Origin: Pseudomonas viridiflava
GTDB taxonomy: Bacteria; Pseudomonadota; Gammaproteobacteria; Pseudomonadales; Pseudomonadaceae
Assembly (NCBI RefSeq): GCF_003702045.1
Contig: NZ_RBTP01000012.1
Coordinates: 558,001-622,000 of the forward strand
DNA length: 64,000 nt
Direction: 5' to 3'
The stretch's first letter is position 1. Every line of letters starts with the position of its first letter. Below the pieces are notes generated by a model. That model saw nothing but the letters and a program-made list of their open reading frames with translations, was not told the origin of the DNA and did no database searches. A program made the position numbers and the translations under genes. Positions 18,105-27,820 of this stretch are shown in pieces.

Positions 18105-18256
18105 CGGTTGCCTGGCTTGCGAGGAGGGGGCAATAGCTGCGCCCGGTGGGTGACACTGGGCGCAGGCTGCTTGAACAGCGTGGCTGTGAGCAGGGTCACG
18201 CTGTGTTTTACGCCGTTCTGGACGTAGTGAAATTCGAAACGGGCAGGGATGTTCAT
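18101..18256 (-). CDS. Possible 51-residue protein, tail-to-tail with DUF2934 gene
   Basis: A short frame reading MNIPARFEFHYVQNGVKHSV and ending PPPRKPGNR. Its TAG stop is the reverse complement of bases 18101-18103 and overlaps the stop of the plus-strand DUF2934 gene by two bases. The upstream AGAGAGCAGCCTC is a modest ribosome-binding site. It could be the last gene of the minus-strand ferritin-like operon, but a strong hairpin lies between. Codon choice looks normal for the replicon. No family recognised. Confidence 0.4.
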   Translation of the reverse strand: MNIPARFEFHYVQNGVKHSVTLLTATLFKQPAPSVTHRAQLLPPPRKPGNR

Positions 18257-18276
18257 GAGGCTGCTCTCTTGTTGTG

Positions 18277-18309
18277 CCGCTCAGGGCAATCAGCAATTGC
18301 CCTGAGCGG
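18277..18309. terminator. Perfect 14-bp hairpin after ferritin-like gene
   Basis: CCGCTCAGGGCAAT and its exact complement flank a 5-base loop just beyond the minus-strand ferritin-like gene end (18316). No T-run follows on either strand. It may still stop transcription or protect the 3' end of the operon mRNA. Confidence 0.55.
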
Positions 18310-18315
18310 TCATAT

Positions 18316-19041
18316 TCAGTCGACCTGTGCCAGAACGTTCTCTTTGAGGATGGTGCGGATCGCACTCAAGTGCTCTTCTTCCTCACGCAATGCCCGTTCG
18401 AAGTCGCTGGCGATCATCGGATGCCCGGCCTTGCGAGTGAGTTCAATCAACATGGCCCAGGCGTCATTGTCCTCAAGCTCAAGGGTCAGTATGGCGCTCA
18501 GGCATTGCGAGGTGGTGGTGCGCGGATCGGTCAGCACCTGCATCACGCCCTGTGATTTGACGGCAACCACATCGGCGCAGGGCGTCATAGCGGTTGGGTC
18601 GCCCCCCAGCGTCTCGATCGCCTTGCGCAGGACTGCCATGTGCTCGTCTTCTTCCTGCTGGATTTGGCGAAGCGTATCGACCAGAACACTGTCCGAACCT
18701 TTGTCCGCCACCGCCTTGGCGATCATGGCTTCGTACATGCGCACGCCGGTGCGTTCGAACGCCAGACGCTCGCCCAGCTTGTCCACCAGCACCTCAGGAT
18801 TCTTGCCGCGCAACTTGTCCAGTGCTGTTTTGACCATCCCCTTGAGTGAGCCGGGAATCGGTACGGACCCCACATTGTCCGCCTGGTCAATGGCTTCACG
18901 CCGTTCCTGGGTCAGTTGTTCGATGCTCCCGGGCACATCGGCCGGGTACTGTTGTGTGGCTTCGATTTGTTTTTTTGTGTCATCGGGAGACAGTTGGACA
19001 GGTGTACGGTTGAGGCCAAGTTTCAATTCAGGACGGTTCAT
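18316..19041 (-). CDS. Ferritin-like domain protein
   Basis: The 241-residue protein has a disordered, Pro-rich N-terminus (about 1-85) followed by a helical bundle with ferritin-like motifs: LAFERTGVRMYE, then QQEEDEHMAVLRKAIE, LELEDNDAWAMLIEL and ALREEEEHLSAIRTILKE. The two pairs of ExxH/E-rich helices suggest a di-iron or simple four-helix fold. It may bind iron or act in oxidative or desiccation stress. It follows another ferritin-like gene by 18 bases, so both are in one operon. Exact ligands and activity are not proven. Confidence 0.78.
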   Translation of the reverse strand: MNRPELKLGLNRTPVQLSPDDTKKQIEATQQYPADVPGSIEQLTQERREAIDQADNVGSVPIPGSLKGMVKTALDKLRGKNPEVLVDKLGERLAFERTGVRMYEAMIAKAVADKGSDSVLVDTLRQIQQEEDEHMAVLRKAIETLGGDPTAMTPCADVVAVKSQGVMQVLTDPRTTTSQCLSAILTLELEDNDAWAMLIELTRKAGHPMIASDFERALREEEEHLSAIRTILKENVLAQVD

Positions 19042-19059
19042 GACGGTTCCCCCACGCGC

Positions 19060-20226
19060 TTACAGAGTGTGATTGAGTTCGGTGCCGGGCTGCCAGTTGT
19101 AACCGGCAGACGCCACGTCTGCCGGCACGCCTTGTGCGTTGAGGCGAGCGCGGTACTCAAGTGAGGCCTGGCTTTCTTCCTGCTTGTGGACGTAGTCGAT
19201 CCCATGCGCCCGCAGGTCGACTTCTGCCGCCAGCGTAGCCCGCACAAAGTCTCTCTGGCTCTTGAAGGCCATCATCTCGGGCAATTGTCCACCCAGGATC
19301 TCAGCCGGATCGCGGCGTTCATGGGTCTTGAACAGCTTGCAGGCCAGGTTCAGATGCCCCAGTTCATAATCGACGAAACGTTCCCACAGGGCCTTGATGC
19401 GCGGGTTTTCCTCCTGCTCGGCACAACTGGCGTAGGCATAGACTTCCATCGCTTCATGGATCAACCACTTCTCCATGAAGGTTTCACCGGGGTCCTGCAG
19501 CGAACCGTACTGAGTGACGTGCTGCTCCTCCACCGAGGCGATTTCTGCGTAAAGAGCGCGTGCCACAGGGTCGGCAAAGGTGGGGCCGATGTTCATGTAA
19601 TAGTCATGAGTCTGGTATTCGGCGGCTGTGATCAGCGCTGCGTGGATCTTGGTAATCAGTTGCGCTTCATCCTTGCCGTAGTTATCGCGCACGTCGTCCT
19701 GTGGGGCGCGATGGTGCTCGCTGGTCGGGCGCCCCGGAATGAGGTCGGTGTAGCCCTGGAGAATGTTATTCGCGTCCTTGCCCTCCAGCCGGTCGAGCAT
19801 GGCCGAGTAGCGGTAAAGATGGTCGAAATCCTCAAGCAGCCCGAACCGGTAGGTTTGTGCCTGATAGGGATCAGGCTCGGTCTGGGCGACGGCGGCTGTG
19901 ATCTCGATGGCCGTCTGCTCGTAGGCGACGGTGGTTTCCAGAGGCGAGTGATCTGCCGACAATAGCCAGTTGACCATCGTCATCTGGTGCTGCTCTGCGC
20001 GCCGGATCCGGGCGAGCGGTTCGCGCAGTTCCTTGTGAAACCGCGAGCCGAAATGCTTCAGGCGCAGTGCGTCCGATTCGACCCCGTTCATCAGAATGAC
20101 CCGCACCCGAGTGAAGGCGTCGTCGTCCAGTTTGGAAATCGGCTTGCCAGCCATTTCCTTCCATGTGAACTGCTGTTTGTCGATCGGCGTGCCTGTGTTA
20201 TCGAGCAGATTTGAAAGTGATGTCAT
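19060..20226 (-). CDS. Large ferritin-superfamily-like hypothetical protein
   Basis: The 388-residue soluble protein is mostly helical and rich in His, Glu and Tyr. Segments such as LMNGVESDALRLKHFGSRFH, EIASVEEQHVTQY, WLIHEAMEVYAYASCAEQEEN and RFVDYELGHLNLACKLFKTHERRDP resemble helices of a ferritin-like or rubrerythrin-like bundle, with candidate ligands in EEQH and DYELGH. No confident family name comes to mind. It is the first gene of a two-gene operon with the smaller ferritin-like protein. A role in stress survival is inferred from the neighbours only. Confidence 0.68.
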   Translation of the reverse strand: MTSLSNLLDNTGTPIDKQQFTWKEMAGKPISKLDDDAFTRVRVILMNGVESDALRLKHFGSRFHKELREPLARIRRAEQHQMTMVNWLLSADHSPLETTVAYEQTAIEITAAVAQTEPDPYQAQTYRFGLLEDFDHLYRYSAMLDRLEGKDANNILQGYTDLIPGRPTSEHHRAPQDDVRDNYGKDEAQLITKIHAALITAAEYQTHDYYMNIGPTFADPVARALYAEIASVEEQHVTQYGSLQDPGETFMEKWLIHEAMEVYAYASCAEQEENPRIKALWERFVDYELGHLNLACKLFKTHERRDPAEILGGQLPEMMAFKSQRDFVRATLAAEVDLRAHGIDYVHKQEESQASLEYRARLNAQGVPADVASAGYNWQPGTELNHTL

Positions 20227-20352
20227 GCGCGTTCTCCCATCGTCAGGCTCGGGATGAACCTGTGCGTTCCTTTGGATGACCCGTCATGACGTAACAGGAT
20301 TTCCAGCGTCGGACCAGTGGCCGTAGAGCAAGCGGCGAGACTGACGAATGGA

Positions 20353-20380
20353 CGCAGAAGCCTTTGAAAAGGCCTCTGCG
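20353..20380. terminator. Hairpin after hybrid kinase gene
   Basis: CGCAGAAGCCTTT and AAAGGCCTCTGCG pair in 12 of 13 positions around a 2-base loop, six bases past the kinase stop on the minus strand. It is a likely transcription terminator although the T-run is poor. Confidence 0.5.
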
Positions 20381-20385
20381 CTGCG

Positions 20386-22623
20386 CTAGAGGGATGGGTT
20401 TGCAGAGCCTTGGCTTTTGCCCAGTGTATTTTTTACGGTGTGGGAAAACTCGACGAGGTTGAAGGGCTTGAAAAGCACTTTTCCCATGAGCTGTCCTTCG
20501 GTGATGCCTTCAGCTTTGGCGTAGCCGGTGATGAATAACACTTTGAGGTCTGGCTGCTTCGCTGTCAGCTCCTGAGCCAGCATGATGCCGTTCATGGGGC
20601 CGGGTAGCCCGATGTCGGTGATCAACAGGTCAAGCGAGCCGAGCTTTTCCGCGTGATCGAGCGCTGAGATGCAATCGGCGGCTTCACATACCGTGTAACC
20701 CTGTTCGGTGAGTAATTCTGCAGCGATTTCGCGGACCCCGGTTTCGTCGTCCACGATCAGAATCCGCTCGCCATGTCCGGGCTTTTCCGGCATGGCTGCG
20801 TCTTCGACGTCGGCCGGTCGCTCAGCACTGCGCCGGTCAACCGGGAAACACATGGTCACGGTTGTGCCTTTACCGGGTTCGCTCTGAATGCGTACCTGCC
20901 CGCCAGACTGCCGGGTAAAGCCATAAATCATGGACAACCCAAGACCGGTACCCTGACCGATTTTCTTGGTTGTAAAGAAGGGATCGAAAGCACGACGCAG
21001 CACCTCCTCGTCCATCCCGCAGCCGTCATCGGTGACTGAAATCACCACATGGGGTACGGGCTGTAAATCCTCGGCCAGCGCCAGTGCCTGATCCGCGTCT
21101 ACACGCCGGGTACTGATGGTCAGTGTGCCACCCTGCGGCATCGCGTCTCGTGCGTTGATCGACAGGTTGAGCAGCGCGTTTTCCAGCTGGTTAAGGTCGC
21201 AATTGATGTTGCCGGTACTGCACAGTTGGCATTGCACCTGAATCATCGGCCCCATCGTGCGACGGATCATGTCTTCCATGCTGGCGACCACTGCGGTGGG
21301 GTCCAGTATCTGGGGTTCCAGCGGTTGCAGCCGCGAAAAGGCCAACAGACGTGCGGTCAGGGCCGCTGCTCGCTTGACGGCCGTCAATGCCAGAGCCTGA
21401 TATTTGCCCACCTCGGCAAAGCGCTTGCTATCCAGACGCAACTGGATCAGCTCAAGGCTGGCGGAAATGCTGCCGAGCAGATTATTGAAGTCGTGGGCGA
21501 TACCGCCGGTGAGCTGACCCACAGCCTCCATTTTCTGGCTCTGTCGCAGCTTGGCCTCAGCGGCTTCGCGTTCACGCTGCTCCAGTTGCAACTGCTGGGT
21601 GCGTTCGGCGATCCGCTCCTCCAACTGGTCGTTCCATTGCCGCAGTACCGACTCCAGCTGAACGCGGTCATTGATGTCTTCCACCGTGCCGTACCACTGC
21701 CTGCAAAGACCGGTCTCATCCAGATCGGGAAATGCCCGAACCCGATACCAGTGATAATCGCCCATGCTCTTGCGCAACCGGACTTGAATGTCGAACGGCT
21801 GCAGCGTTGCCACCGACTGCCGCCACTGCTGAATGATCATGGGCATGTCATCCGGGTGTGTGGATTGCCTCCAGCCCTGGCCCAGGGTTCTTTCGCGGAG
21901 CACGCCTGAAAAGTCCGACCAGCGATGGTCCAGCGACGTGATGGTGCCTTGGGTATCGGCTGTCCAAGGGATCTGTGGGTTCAGTTGCACCGCGATGCGG
22001 TATTGCCGTTCGCTTTCACGCAGTCGCGCTTCGGTCGCTTTCAGCGCATCGGTGATTCTGAACCGCTCGAAGCAGCCGGCGATCAGGTTGGCGTAGCTGC
22101 GCAGAAAATCCACATCACTTCCGCTGAAATCGCGTGAGACGCGACTGTCGACCTGGAAAATTCCGATCGGCTCCTGATTGTGCGGGGCGTAGACGATGAC
22201 ATTGACGAACGCTTTTACATGATTTTCCGTCTGGAAAGGGTGCAGCTGGAATCGGCTGTCCTGGAGCGCATCGGTGGAAATCACCGGTTGATTGATGTTC
22301 AGCGAGTACCACTCGGGACACCCTGGCTTTAACGGCAATTTCAACTGCCCGACAATGCCCGGTGTCCAGCCGACACCATTGCGAACCCACAGCTGGCGTC
22401 GGTCTGGCATGATCTGAACGAATTTCGCTAAATGGGTGCCAAGTGCTTCGCCTGCCTTGGCGCACGCGGAATTGATGACCACATCCAGGTCTGGACTGAT
22501 CAAGGCCAGCTCACCGAACTCTGCCAGTACCCTGCGCTGGCGCAGCAATGCCTGCTCGCGCTCAAACCGGTTCATCTGATTTTTCCCGCAGGCCCATTGT
22601 TCATGTGCTCCTGATGCTGGCAT
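20386..22623 (-). CDS. GAF-PAS hybrid sensor histidine kinase with receiver domain
   Basis: This 745-residue cytoplasmic kinase has a GAF domain (about 40-190), a PAS domain with PAC (about 205-320), a coiled coil (330-362), a HisKA domain with phospho-acceptor His376 in GGIAHDFNN, a HATPase domain (NARDAMPQGG, DDGCGMD, GTGLGLSM) and a C-terminal receiver (acidic pair D624/D625, phospho-acceptor D669, Lys in LFKPF). No membrane segment is seen, so it senses an internal cue. The receiver lacks an output domain, so signal goes on by phosphotransfer. An internal ATG at 22575 (MNRFEREQ) is an equally plausible start. No partner regulator is adjacent. Confidence 0.9.
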   Translation of the reverse strand: MPASGAHEQWACGKNQMNRFEREQALLRQRRVLAEFGELALISPDLDVVINSACAKAGEALGTHLAKFVQIMPDRRQLWVRNGVGWTPGIVGQLKLPLKPGCPEWYSLNINQPVISTDALQDSRFQLHPFQTENHVKAFVNVIVYAPHNQEPIGIFQVDSRVSRDFSGSDVDFLRSYANLIAGCFERFRITDALKATEARLRESERQYRIAVQLNPQIPWTADTQGTITSLDHRWSDFSGVLRERTLGQGWRQSTHPDDMPMIIQQWRQSVATLQPFDIQVRLRKSMGDYHWYRVRAFPDLDETGLCRQWYGTVEDINDRVQLESVLRQWNDQLEERIAERTQQLQLEQREREAAEAKLRQSQKMEAVGQLTGGIAHDFNNLLGSISASLELIQLRLDSKRFAEVGKYQALALTAVKRAAALTARLLAFSRLQPLEPQILDPTAVVASMEDMIRRTMGPMIQVQCQLCSTGNINCDLNQLENALLNLSINARDAMPQGGTLTISTRRVDADQALALAEDLQPVPHVVISVTDDGCGMDEEVLRRAFDPFFTTKKIGQGTGLGLSMIYGFTRQSGGQVRIQSEPGKGTTVTMCFPVDRRSAERPADVEDAAMPEKPGHGERILIVDDETGVREIAAELLTEQGYTVCEAADCISALDHAEKLGSLDLLITDIGLPGPMNGIMLAQELTAKQPDLKVLFITGYAKAEGITEGQLMGKVLFKPFNLVEFSHTVKNTLGKSQGSANPSL

Positions 22624-22981
22624 ATCCTTATCCCGTAAACCTGAAAGTCTGTAATTGAAACAATGGAGCTGTCGGCGGGCGATGGATAAACGCGTTCGCC
22701 GGAAAGAACGTTTTATAGACTGCTAAACCGCCAGGCTGCGGCGAGAAGTTCGAAAATCCGTTGATTACCTTAATCGCCACATGCCGTAAGTTTTTGGAGT
22801 GAAACTACGAAATAAAAGTGCCTAGTTTTTGCAGTAAAGTCGATATCCTTTTGAGTGGGTTGTATATTCAAAAGGGTGTAAGTTGATCATTAGTTATCGG
22901 CTTCTAACGTTTTTGCAACCTGGCCGTTTTGGCTGAGTGCAGTGGCCGCCCATCGCACGACAACTGCACGTTACTGGAGCC
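22624..22981. other. Intergenic region without a gene seen
   Basis: About 358 bases between the divergently read kinase start and the 3' end of the DUF2934 gene. The sequence is AT-rich near 22780-22900, as expected for a minus-strand promoter for the kinase. I see no open frame with a ribosome-binding site and no clear hairpin. Confidence 0.4.
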
Positions 22982-23221
22982 TCAAACGGTGCCGGAAGTT
23001 GCCTTCGATTTTATCTTTCCAGCCTTTTTTAAGGGCTGGCGGGCTTTTTTCTGTGGGGCGGGAGGGGCAACGCTACTGGTAATCGAACCTGTCAGGCCAT
23101 CACTGTTCTGACCGTCCAGCTCACGCTTCGCCTCGAGCCAGTGTTCGAAGTCCATGCCTTCGGGCTTGCCTTGTTCTTCCCAGAGGCGGTAAGCGATCTG
23201 TTTGAGGGTATCTTCGTTCAT
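22982..23221 (-). CDS. DUF2934 protein with basic tail
   Basis: A 79-residue protein with the DUF2934 block at the N-terminus (IAYRLWEEQGKPEGMDFEHWLEA), followed by a Lys/Pro/Ala-rich tail that looks disordered and could touch nucleic acid. It is a longer paralogue of the 63-residue protein at 17913. The ATG follows TAGGAGAACGCA, a good site. Function unknown; family members often sit with stress genes. Confidence 0.8.
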   Translation of the reverse strand: MNEDTLKQIAYRLWEEQGKPEGMDFEHWLEAKRELDGQNSDGLTGSITSSVAPPAPQKKARQPLKKAGKIKSKATSGTV

Positions 23222-23259
23222 TGCGTTCTCCTACGGTGTGAAACAAATAACTAATCAAG

Positions 23260-23297
23260 CCCTGAGGAGAAAGATTAGTTTATCTTTTTCCTCAGGG
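23260..23297. terminator. 16-bp hairpin between cyoD and DUF2934 gene
   Basis: CCCTGAGGAGAAAGAT and ATCTTTTTCCTCAGGG pair in 15 of 16 positions around a 6-base loop. It follows cyoD on the minus strand by about 95 bases and precedes the DUF2934 start by about 40. A terminator for the cyo operon or a structured leader for the next gene are both possible. Confidence 0.5.
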
Positions 23298-23392
23298 AGT
23301 GTTTCAGCGGTAAAACAGATGAGTGGAGGGCTTAATGCAGAGTGGTGCAGTATAAAAGTGGGTGCGTTACCCGTAACGAACTGCGTGTGTCG

Positions 23393-23731
23393 TCAGTGCG
23401 CGAGCATGTTGTGGTGAATGCTGAACATGATCCACAACGTCAGCCCGACCAACAGCACAATAATCACGAGTGAAAAGATCAGCGCTCTCAAGTTCCAGCG
23501 TTGCTCGGCGGCCGTGTCCAGATGCAGGAAATACTTCAAGTGCACCACGATCTGGATCATGCCAGTCAAGACCACCACCCAGACGGTCGTCATGCGGGAC
23601 AGGGCCGGGTACATGGCCAATAGAAAGGGAATGAGGGTCAGCACCACCGAGAGGATGAAGCCGACCCTGTAAGAGCGGCTGCTGCCGTGGCTGGTGCCAG
23701 CCGAACTGCGCACAGGACTTTGAGTGTACAT
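23393..23731 (-). CDS. cyoD: Cytochrome o ubiquinol oxidase subunit IV
   Basis: The 112-residue protein has three membrane helices (about 25-45, 53-73, 86-108), normal for CyoD, the small subunit that helps assemble the CuB site of cytochrome bo3. The block VWVVVLTGMIQIVVHLKYFLHLD is typical of the family. ATG at 23731 is preferred to an upstream in-frame start because it leaves one base after the cyoC stop. It is the last gene of the operon; cyoE does not follow. Confidence 0.9.
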   Translation of the reverse strand: MYTQSPVRSSAGTSHGSSRSYRVGFILSVVLTLIPFLLAMYPALSRMTTVWVVVLTGMIQIVVHLKYFLHLDTAAEQRWNLRALIFSLVIIVLLVGLTLWIMFSIHHNMLAH

Positions 23732-23732
23732 A

Positions 23733-24347
23733 TCAGACGACTCCCAGAATGTAGACAACGGTAAATACGCAGATCCAGACGACATCCAGGAAGTGCCAGA
23801 ACAGACTCAGGCAACTGAGCCGTGTCGCATGCACGGTGGTGAGCCCTCGGCTGTGAACCTGCCACATCAGAATTGCCATCCAGATCAGCCCGGTGAGCAC
23901 GTGAGCACCGTGGGTGCCGACGAGCGTGAAGAACGCCGTCAGGAATGCGCTGCGGTCAGGCCCGTAACCTTGCTGGATCAAGTGATGAAATTCATTGATC
24001 TCCATGGCGATGAAAGCGCTGCCCAATAAGAAAGTCACAGCCAGCCAGCGCAGCACGCCTGTGCGGTCATCGCGGTTCATGGCAAGCATGGCGTAGCCGT
24101 AGGTGATGCTGCTCAACAGCAGCAGCATGGTTTCGGTCAGTACGTAAGGCAGTTCGAAGATATCGACCGTGGAAGGCCCGCCCGCCACACTGTCACGCAG
24201 CACCGCATAGCCCGCGAACAGCGTCGCGAACAAAATGCAGTCGGTCATCAGGTAGATCCAGAAGCCGAAGACTGACATTGACCCTGAGTCTTCGTGGCCT
24301 TGCTCTTCGCTGTGGGCAATGTCCTTGTCGATCACGATGTTAGACAT
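23733..24347 (-). CDS. cyoC: Cytochrome o ubiquinol oxidase subunit III
   Basis: The 204-residue membrane protein has five helices and the heme-copper oxidase subunit III motifs [21 protein letters not shown] and [10 protein letters not shown], with [11 protein letters not shown] near helix IV. Length equals that of known CyoC proteins. It stabilises subunit I in the inner membrane and carries no cofactor. It starts two bases after the cyoB stop. Confidence 0.94.
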   Translation of the reverse strand: MSNIVIDKDIAHSEEQGHEDSGSMSVFGFWIYLMTDCILFATLFAGYAVLRDSVAGGPSTVDIFELPYVLTETMLLLLSSITYGYAMLAMNRDDRTGVLRWLAVTFLLGSAFIAMEINEFHHLIQQGYGPDRSAFLTAFFTLVGTHGAHVLTGLIWMAILMWQVHSRGLTTVHATRLSCLSLFWHFLDVVWICVFTVVYILGVV

Positions 24348-24349
24348 AC

Positions 24350-26323
24350 TCAGGCCTCCGCCAATGCTTTGAGTCGCGCCTGTTCGATGTCTGCCACCTC
24401 GCGCGCCGGGATGAAATAGTCGATGTCATCGTTGTTACTGCGAATGACCATCGTGACCACCGAAGCGACCAGGCCGAACGCGGCCAGCCACCATATATGC
24501 CAGACCAGCGCGAAGCTTGCGATCAGCGCGAACAGGCTGATGACCAGCCCGGCAGGTGTATTGCGCGGCATGTGGATGGCCCGGTAGTCGGTATGGCTGA
24601 GCGTACTGACGCCGCGTTCTTTCATGCCCCAGTAAGCGTCCAGATCGTCGACTTTGGGCTGCTCGGCAAAGTTGTAGACGGGGGGAGGGGATGCCGTCGC
24701 CCATTCCAGGGTTCTGGCATCCCAAGGGTCGCCCGTGGTGTCTCGGGTCTTGTGGCGGTGACGGATACTGACGAACAACTGCAAGGCTTGCCCGGCAACC
24801 CCAACCAAAATGATCGCCACGCCGATCAGCTCCAGCATCAGCCAAGGCGCCCATTCCGGATTGTCGAAGTGATTGAGACGTCGTGTCATGCCCATGAAGC
24901 CCAGTACGTAGGACGGCATAAAGGCGAAGTAGAAACCGACGATCCAGCACCAGAAGGAGAGACGCCCGAGTCTGTCGTTAAGCCTGAAACCGAACGCTTT
25001 GGGGAACCAGTACGTGAGGCCCGCCATGTAGCCGAACACTGCGCCGCCGATGATCACGTTATGGAAGTGGGCGACCAGGAACAGGCTGTTGTGCAACAGG
25101 AAGTCTGCGCCGGGTACGGCCAGCAGCACGCCGGTCATGCCGCCGATGCTGAAGGTCACGATGAAGCCGATGGTCCAGAGCATGGGTGTTTCGAAGCGCA
25201 CCCGGCCGCGGTACATGGTGAACAGCCAAGTGAAGATCTTCACGCCCGTCGGCACGGCGATGATCATTGTCATGATGCCGAAGAACGCGTTGACGTTGGC
25301 TCCTGCGCCCATCGTGAAAAAATGGTGCAGCCAGACGATGAACGACAGCACGGTGATCACAATGGTCGCCCACACCAGCGATTTGTAGCCGAACAGGCGT
25401 TTGCTGCTGAACGTGGCCGCGATCTCGGAAAAGATACCGAAGGCGGGCAGGATAAGGATGTAGACCTCCGGATGCCCCCAGGCCCAGATCAGGTTCACGT
25501 ACATCATGGGGTTGCCGCCGGCTTCGCTGGTGAAGAAGTGCATGCCCAGGTAGCGGTCCAGGGTCAGCATGAACAGCGTGGCGGTCAGGATCGGAAAGGC
25601 GGCCAGGATCAGGATCGAGGTGCATAGCGCCGTCCAGGTGAATACCGGCATCTTGAACAGCGTCATGCCTGTGGTGCGCATTTTCAGGATCGTGACGAAA
25701 AAATTGAGCCCCGTCAGCAGCGTCCCTATCCCTGATATCTGTAACGACCAGATGTAATAGTCCACGCCGACCCCGGGGCTGTACCCCAGCTCTGACAGCG
25801 GAGGGTAGGCCACCCAGCCCGTCCGTGCGAACTCTCCCACACCCAGTGAAATATTCACCAGCGCAGCGCCTACGACGAACAGCCAGAAGCTCAACGCATT
25901 GAGAAACGGGTAGGCCACGTCACGGGCACCGATCTGCAGTGGCACCACGATATTCAGCAAGCCGACCATAAAGGGCATCGCCATGAAAAAGATCATGATG
26001 ACGCCGTGTGCGGTGAAGATCTGGTCGTAGTGCTCAGGCGGCAGATAGCCCGGTCCGCCATCAGCGGCCATCGCTTGTTGGGTACGCATCATGATGGCGT
26101 CGGAGAAACCGCGCAGCAGCATGACCAGCGCCACGATGATGTACATGCAGCCAATCTTCTTGTGATCCACCGAGGTGAACCATTCCCGCCACAGGTAACC
26201 CCAGGCACCTTTCCAGGTAATCGAGCCGATCATCCCAATGGCAATAAGTCCAACCACACCCAAGGTGTACATGACGATGGGTTCATGAAGCGGGATGGCA
26301 TCCCAGGACAGTTTTCCGAACAT
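24350..26323 (-). CDS. cyoB: Cytochrome o ubiquinol oxidase subunit I
   Basis: The 657-residue catalytic subunit of the proton-pumping bo3 quinol oxidase. It shows the heme-copper core: [17 protein letters not shown] with the CuB His and the cross-linked Tyr of the HPEVY motif, the K-channel and D-channel regions, [24 protein letters not shown] with the two CuB histidines, and [11 protein letters not shown] with the heme ligands. About 15 helices are predicted. It reduces oxygen to water with ubiquinol electrons. One base separates it from cyoA. Confidence 0.96.
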   Translation of the reverse strand: MFGKLSWDAIPLHEPIVMYTLGVVGLIAIGMIGSITWKGAWGYLWREWFTSVDHKKIGCMYIIVALVMLLRGFSDAIMMRTQQAMAADGGPGYLPPEHYDQIFTAHGVIMIFFMAMPFMVGLLNIVVPLQIGARDVAYPFLNALSFWLFVVGAALVNISLGVGEFARTGWVAYPPLSELGYSPGVGVDYYIWSLQISGIGTLLTGLNFFVTILKMRTTGMTLFKMPVFTWTALCTSILILAAFPILTATLFMLTLDRYLGMHFFTSEAGGNPMMYVNLIWAWGHPEVYILILPAFGIFSEIAATFSSKRLFGYKSLVWATIVITVLSFIVWLHHFFTMGAGANVNAFFGIMTMIIAVPTGVKIFTWLFTMYRGRVRFETPMLWTIGFIVTFSIGGMTGVLLAVPGADFLLHNSLFLVAHFHNVIIGGAVFGYMAGLTYWFPKAFGFRLNDRLGRLSFWCWIVGFYFAFMPSYVLGFMGMTRRLNHFDNPEWAPWLMLELIGVAIILVGVAGQALQLFVSIRHRHKTRDTTGDPWDARTLEWATASPPPVYNFAEQPKVDDLDAYWGMKERGVSTLSHTDYRAIHMPRNTPAGLVISLFALIASFALVWHIWWLAAFGLVASVVTMVIRSNNDDIDYFIPAREVADIEQARLKALAEA

Positions 26324-26324
26324 C

Positions 26325-27233
26325 TCAGCGCTCCTTCGTCATCGTATTCCGGTCATCGGCGTCTTCGGCAGCCACAGGCTCCGGTATCGTTTTTTTGGCT
26401 TTGTTCATCCCCTCGTACTTGTCGACGATGGTCTTGAACAACTGCTGATCGACAGACGAGTAGTAGGTGATGTCATACCCGTGCGTGGGAATGGCCAGTG
26501 CCTTGTAGGCCGATTGATCAAGTGCTCCGGACGTGCCCTTGACCTTGTTCACCCAGGCCTCGAATTCGGCCGGCGTGGTGGCCAGCGTGCTGAAATGCAT
26601 GTCGGAAAAGCCCTGGCCGCTGTAGTTGGCAGAGAAACCCCGGTATTGGCCTGGCTGGTTGGCGATCAGGTGCAATTTGGTCTGCATCCCGGCCATCGCG
26701 TAGATCTGCCCGCCCAGCGCCGGGATGAAGAACGAGTTCATGGCGGCGTCGGACGTTACCGTGAAACTCACAGGTGTATGCACCGGCATGGCCAGTTCAT
26801 TCACGGTGGCGATGCCCAGGTCCGGGTAGATGAACAGCCATTTCCAGTCCATCGCGACGACCTGAACATTGAGCGGCGGGTTGTCGGATTCGATGGGCCG
26901 GTAAGGATCCAGTTTGTGGGTGGTGACCCAAGTGACCCAGCCCAGGATGATAATAATGATCAGCGGAACGCCCCAGACCACCGCTTCGATCTTGTGAGAA
27001 CTGGCCCAGCGAGGCGAGTACTGGGCTTTTTTGTTGGTCGCCCGGTACTTGTAAGCGAACAGAAAGGTCATGAAGATGACCGGAATCACCACCAACAGCA
27101 TCAGGACGGTGGCCAGAATGATCAGATTGCGCTCTTCAATGGCAATCTGCCCTTTGGGGTTGAAAATCACCCAGTTACAGCCAGACATCAACAGGGCAAT
27201 GAACAATAAAAGACAATGCTTGGTAGTTCGCAT
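26325..27233 (-). CDS. cyoA: Cytochrome o ubiquinol oxidase subunit II (lipoprotein)
   Basis: The 302-residue protein begins with a lipoprotein signal (LMSGC, lipidated Cys19), has two membrane helices (about 37-62 and 84-106) and a periplasmic cupredoxin domain (about 120-220). The CuA ligands of cytochrome c oxidases are absent, as normal for quinol oxidases. The C-terminus ends in a charged tail ([18 protein letters not shown]). It is the first gene of the operon; the ATG follows AAGGAAGAGCGTCA. Confidence 0.94.
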   Translation of the reverse strand: MRTTKHCLLLFIALLMSGCNWVIFNPKGQIAIEERNLIILATVLMLLVVIPVIFMTFLFAYKYRATNKKAQYSPRWASSHKIEAVVWGVPLIIIIILGWVTWVTTHKLDPYRPIESDNPPLNVQVVAMDWKWLFIYPDLGIATVNELAMPVHTPVSFTVTSDAAMNSFFIPALGGQIYAMAGMQTKLHLIANQPGQYRGFSANYSGQGFSDMHFSTLATTPAEFEAWVNKVKGTSGALDQSAYKALAIPTHGYDITYYSSVDQQLFKTIVDKYEGMNKAKKTIPEPVAAEDADDRNTMTKER

Positions 27234-27361
27234 TGACGCTCTTCCTTACGCTTCAAATAAAAAACCGGTTGCTAGTCTTTTGCCATCACGGGCGGCAGAT
27301 GAATCTGCCACCGGGTATGAACTGACTGAACAACTGCAGGACGTCTGATAAGACCTGGTAA

Positions 27362-27571
27362 TTACCGGGCAACAGGGTCCCGTCGCTCCATGCATTCGAA
27401 GTTTTCCTCGGGCTGCAGGGCGCAGGATCGATAACGCTGGCCTTCCGGCTGCCCGGCATTAGTTGCCCGATTACCCGAGTTTTCCGAAAAGCGCTCATAC
27501 ACTTTGTCTGCCTGTGTAGAGGCTGTAGAGGCGGAGCGGTTATAGCGCTCATAGTGCGAAGGATGCGACAT
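27362..27571 (-). CDS. Possible small hypothetical protein
   Basis: A 69-residue frame beginning MSHPSHYERYNRSAS and rich in Ser, Arg, Asn and Glu, with no membrane segment. The ATG follows GGGAGTCCCTAA, an acceptable ribosome-binding site. Its polar, low-complexity make-up suits a small disordered stress protein like its neighbours. It lies upstream of cyoA on the same strand. No family recognised, and it could be spurious. Confidence 0.42.
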   Translation of the reverse strand: MSHPSHYERYNRSASTASTQADKVYERFSENSGNRATNAGQPEGQRYRSCALQPEENFECMERRDPVAR

Positions 27572-27820
27572 TTAGGGACTCCCGGCCACGCGCGTAAAGC
27601 ACAGCCTTTTGCCATTATTCATGCCGACTGCGTATCTGGCTACCAACCTGTTTGAAGGGGCAAGTGTGGCTTGGTTTTAAAAAAATGCCCGAAAGTCGAC
27701 GAGTGGTCTAACTAACGAAGCGACGTTATTACCTTTGGTCGGCCCCCTCTGGCAGGCAGGCGTAAGTTTCATATGCTGAACGAGTGGGTCTTGTATGCCA
27801 TAGCGTTTTTGGAGGGCAAT

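Noticed and set aside
24497..25627. 376-codon plus-strand frame opposite cyoB
   Set aside because: It is antisense to a clearly conserved oxidase subunit and its His/Glu/Asp-rich product is typical of a shadow of a GC-rich gene.
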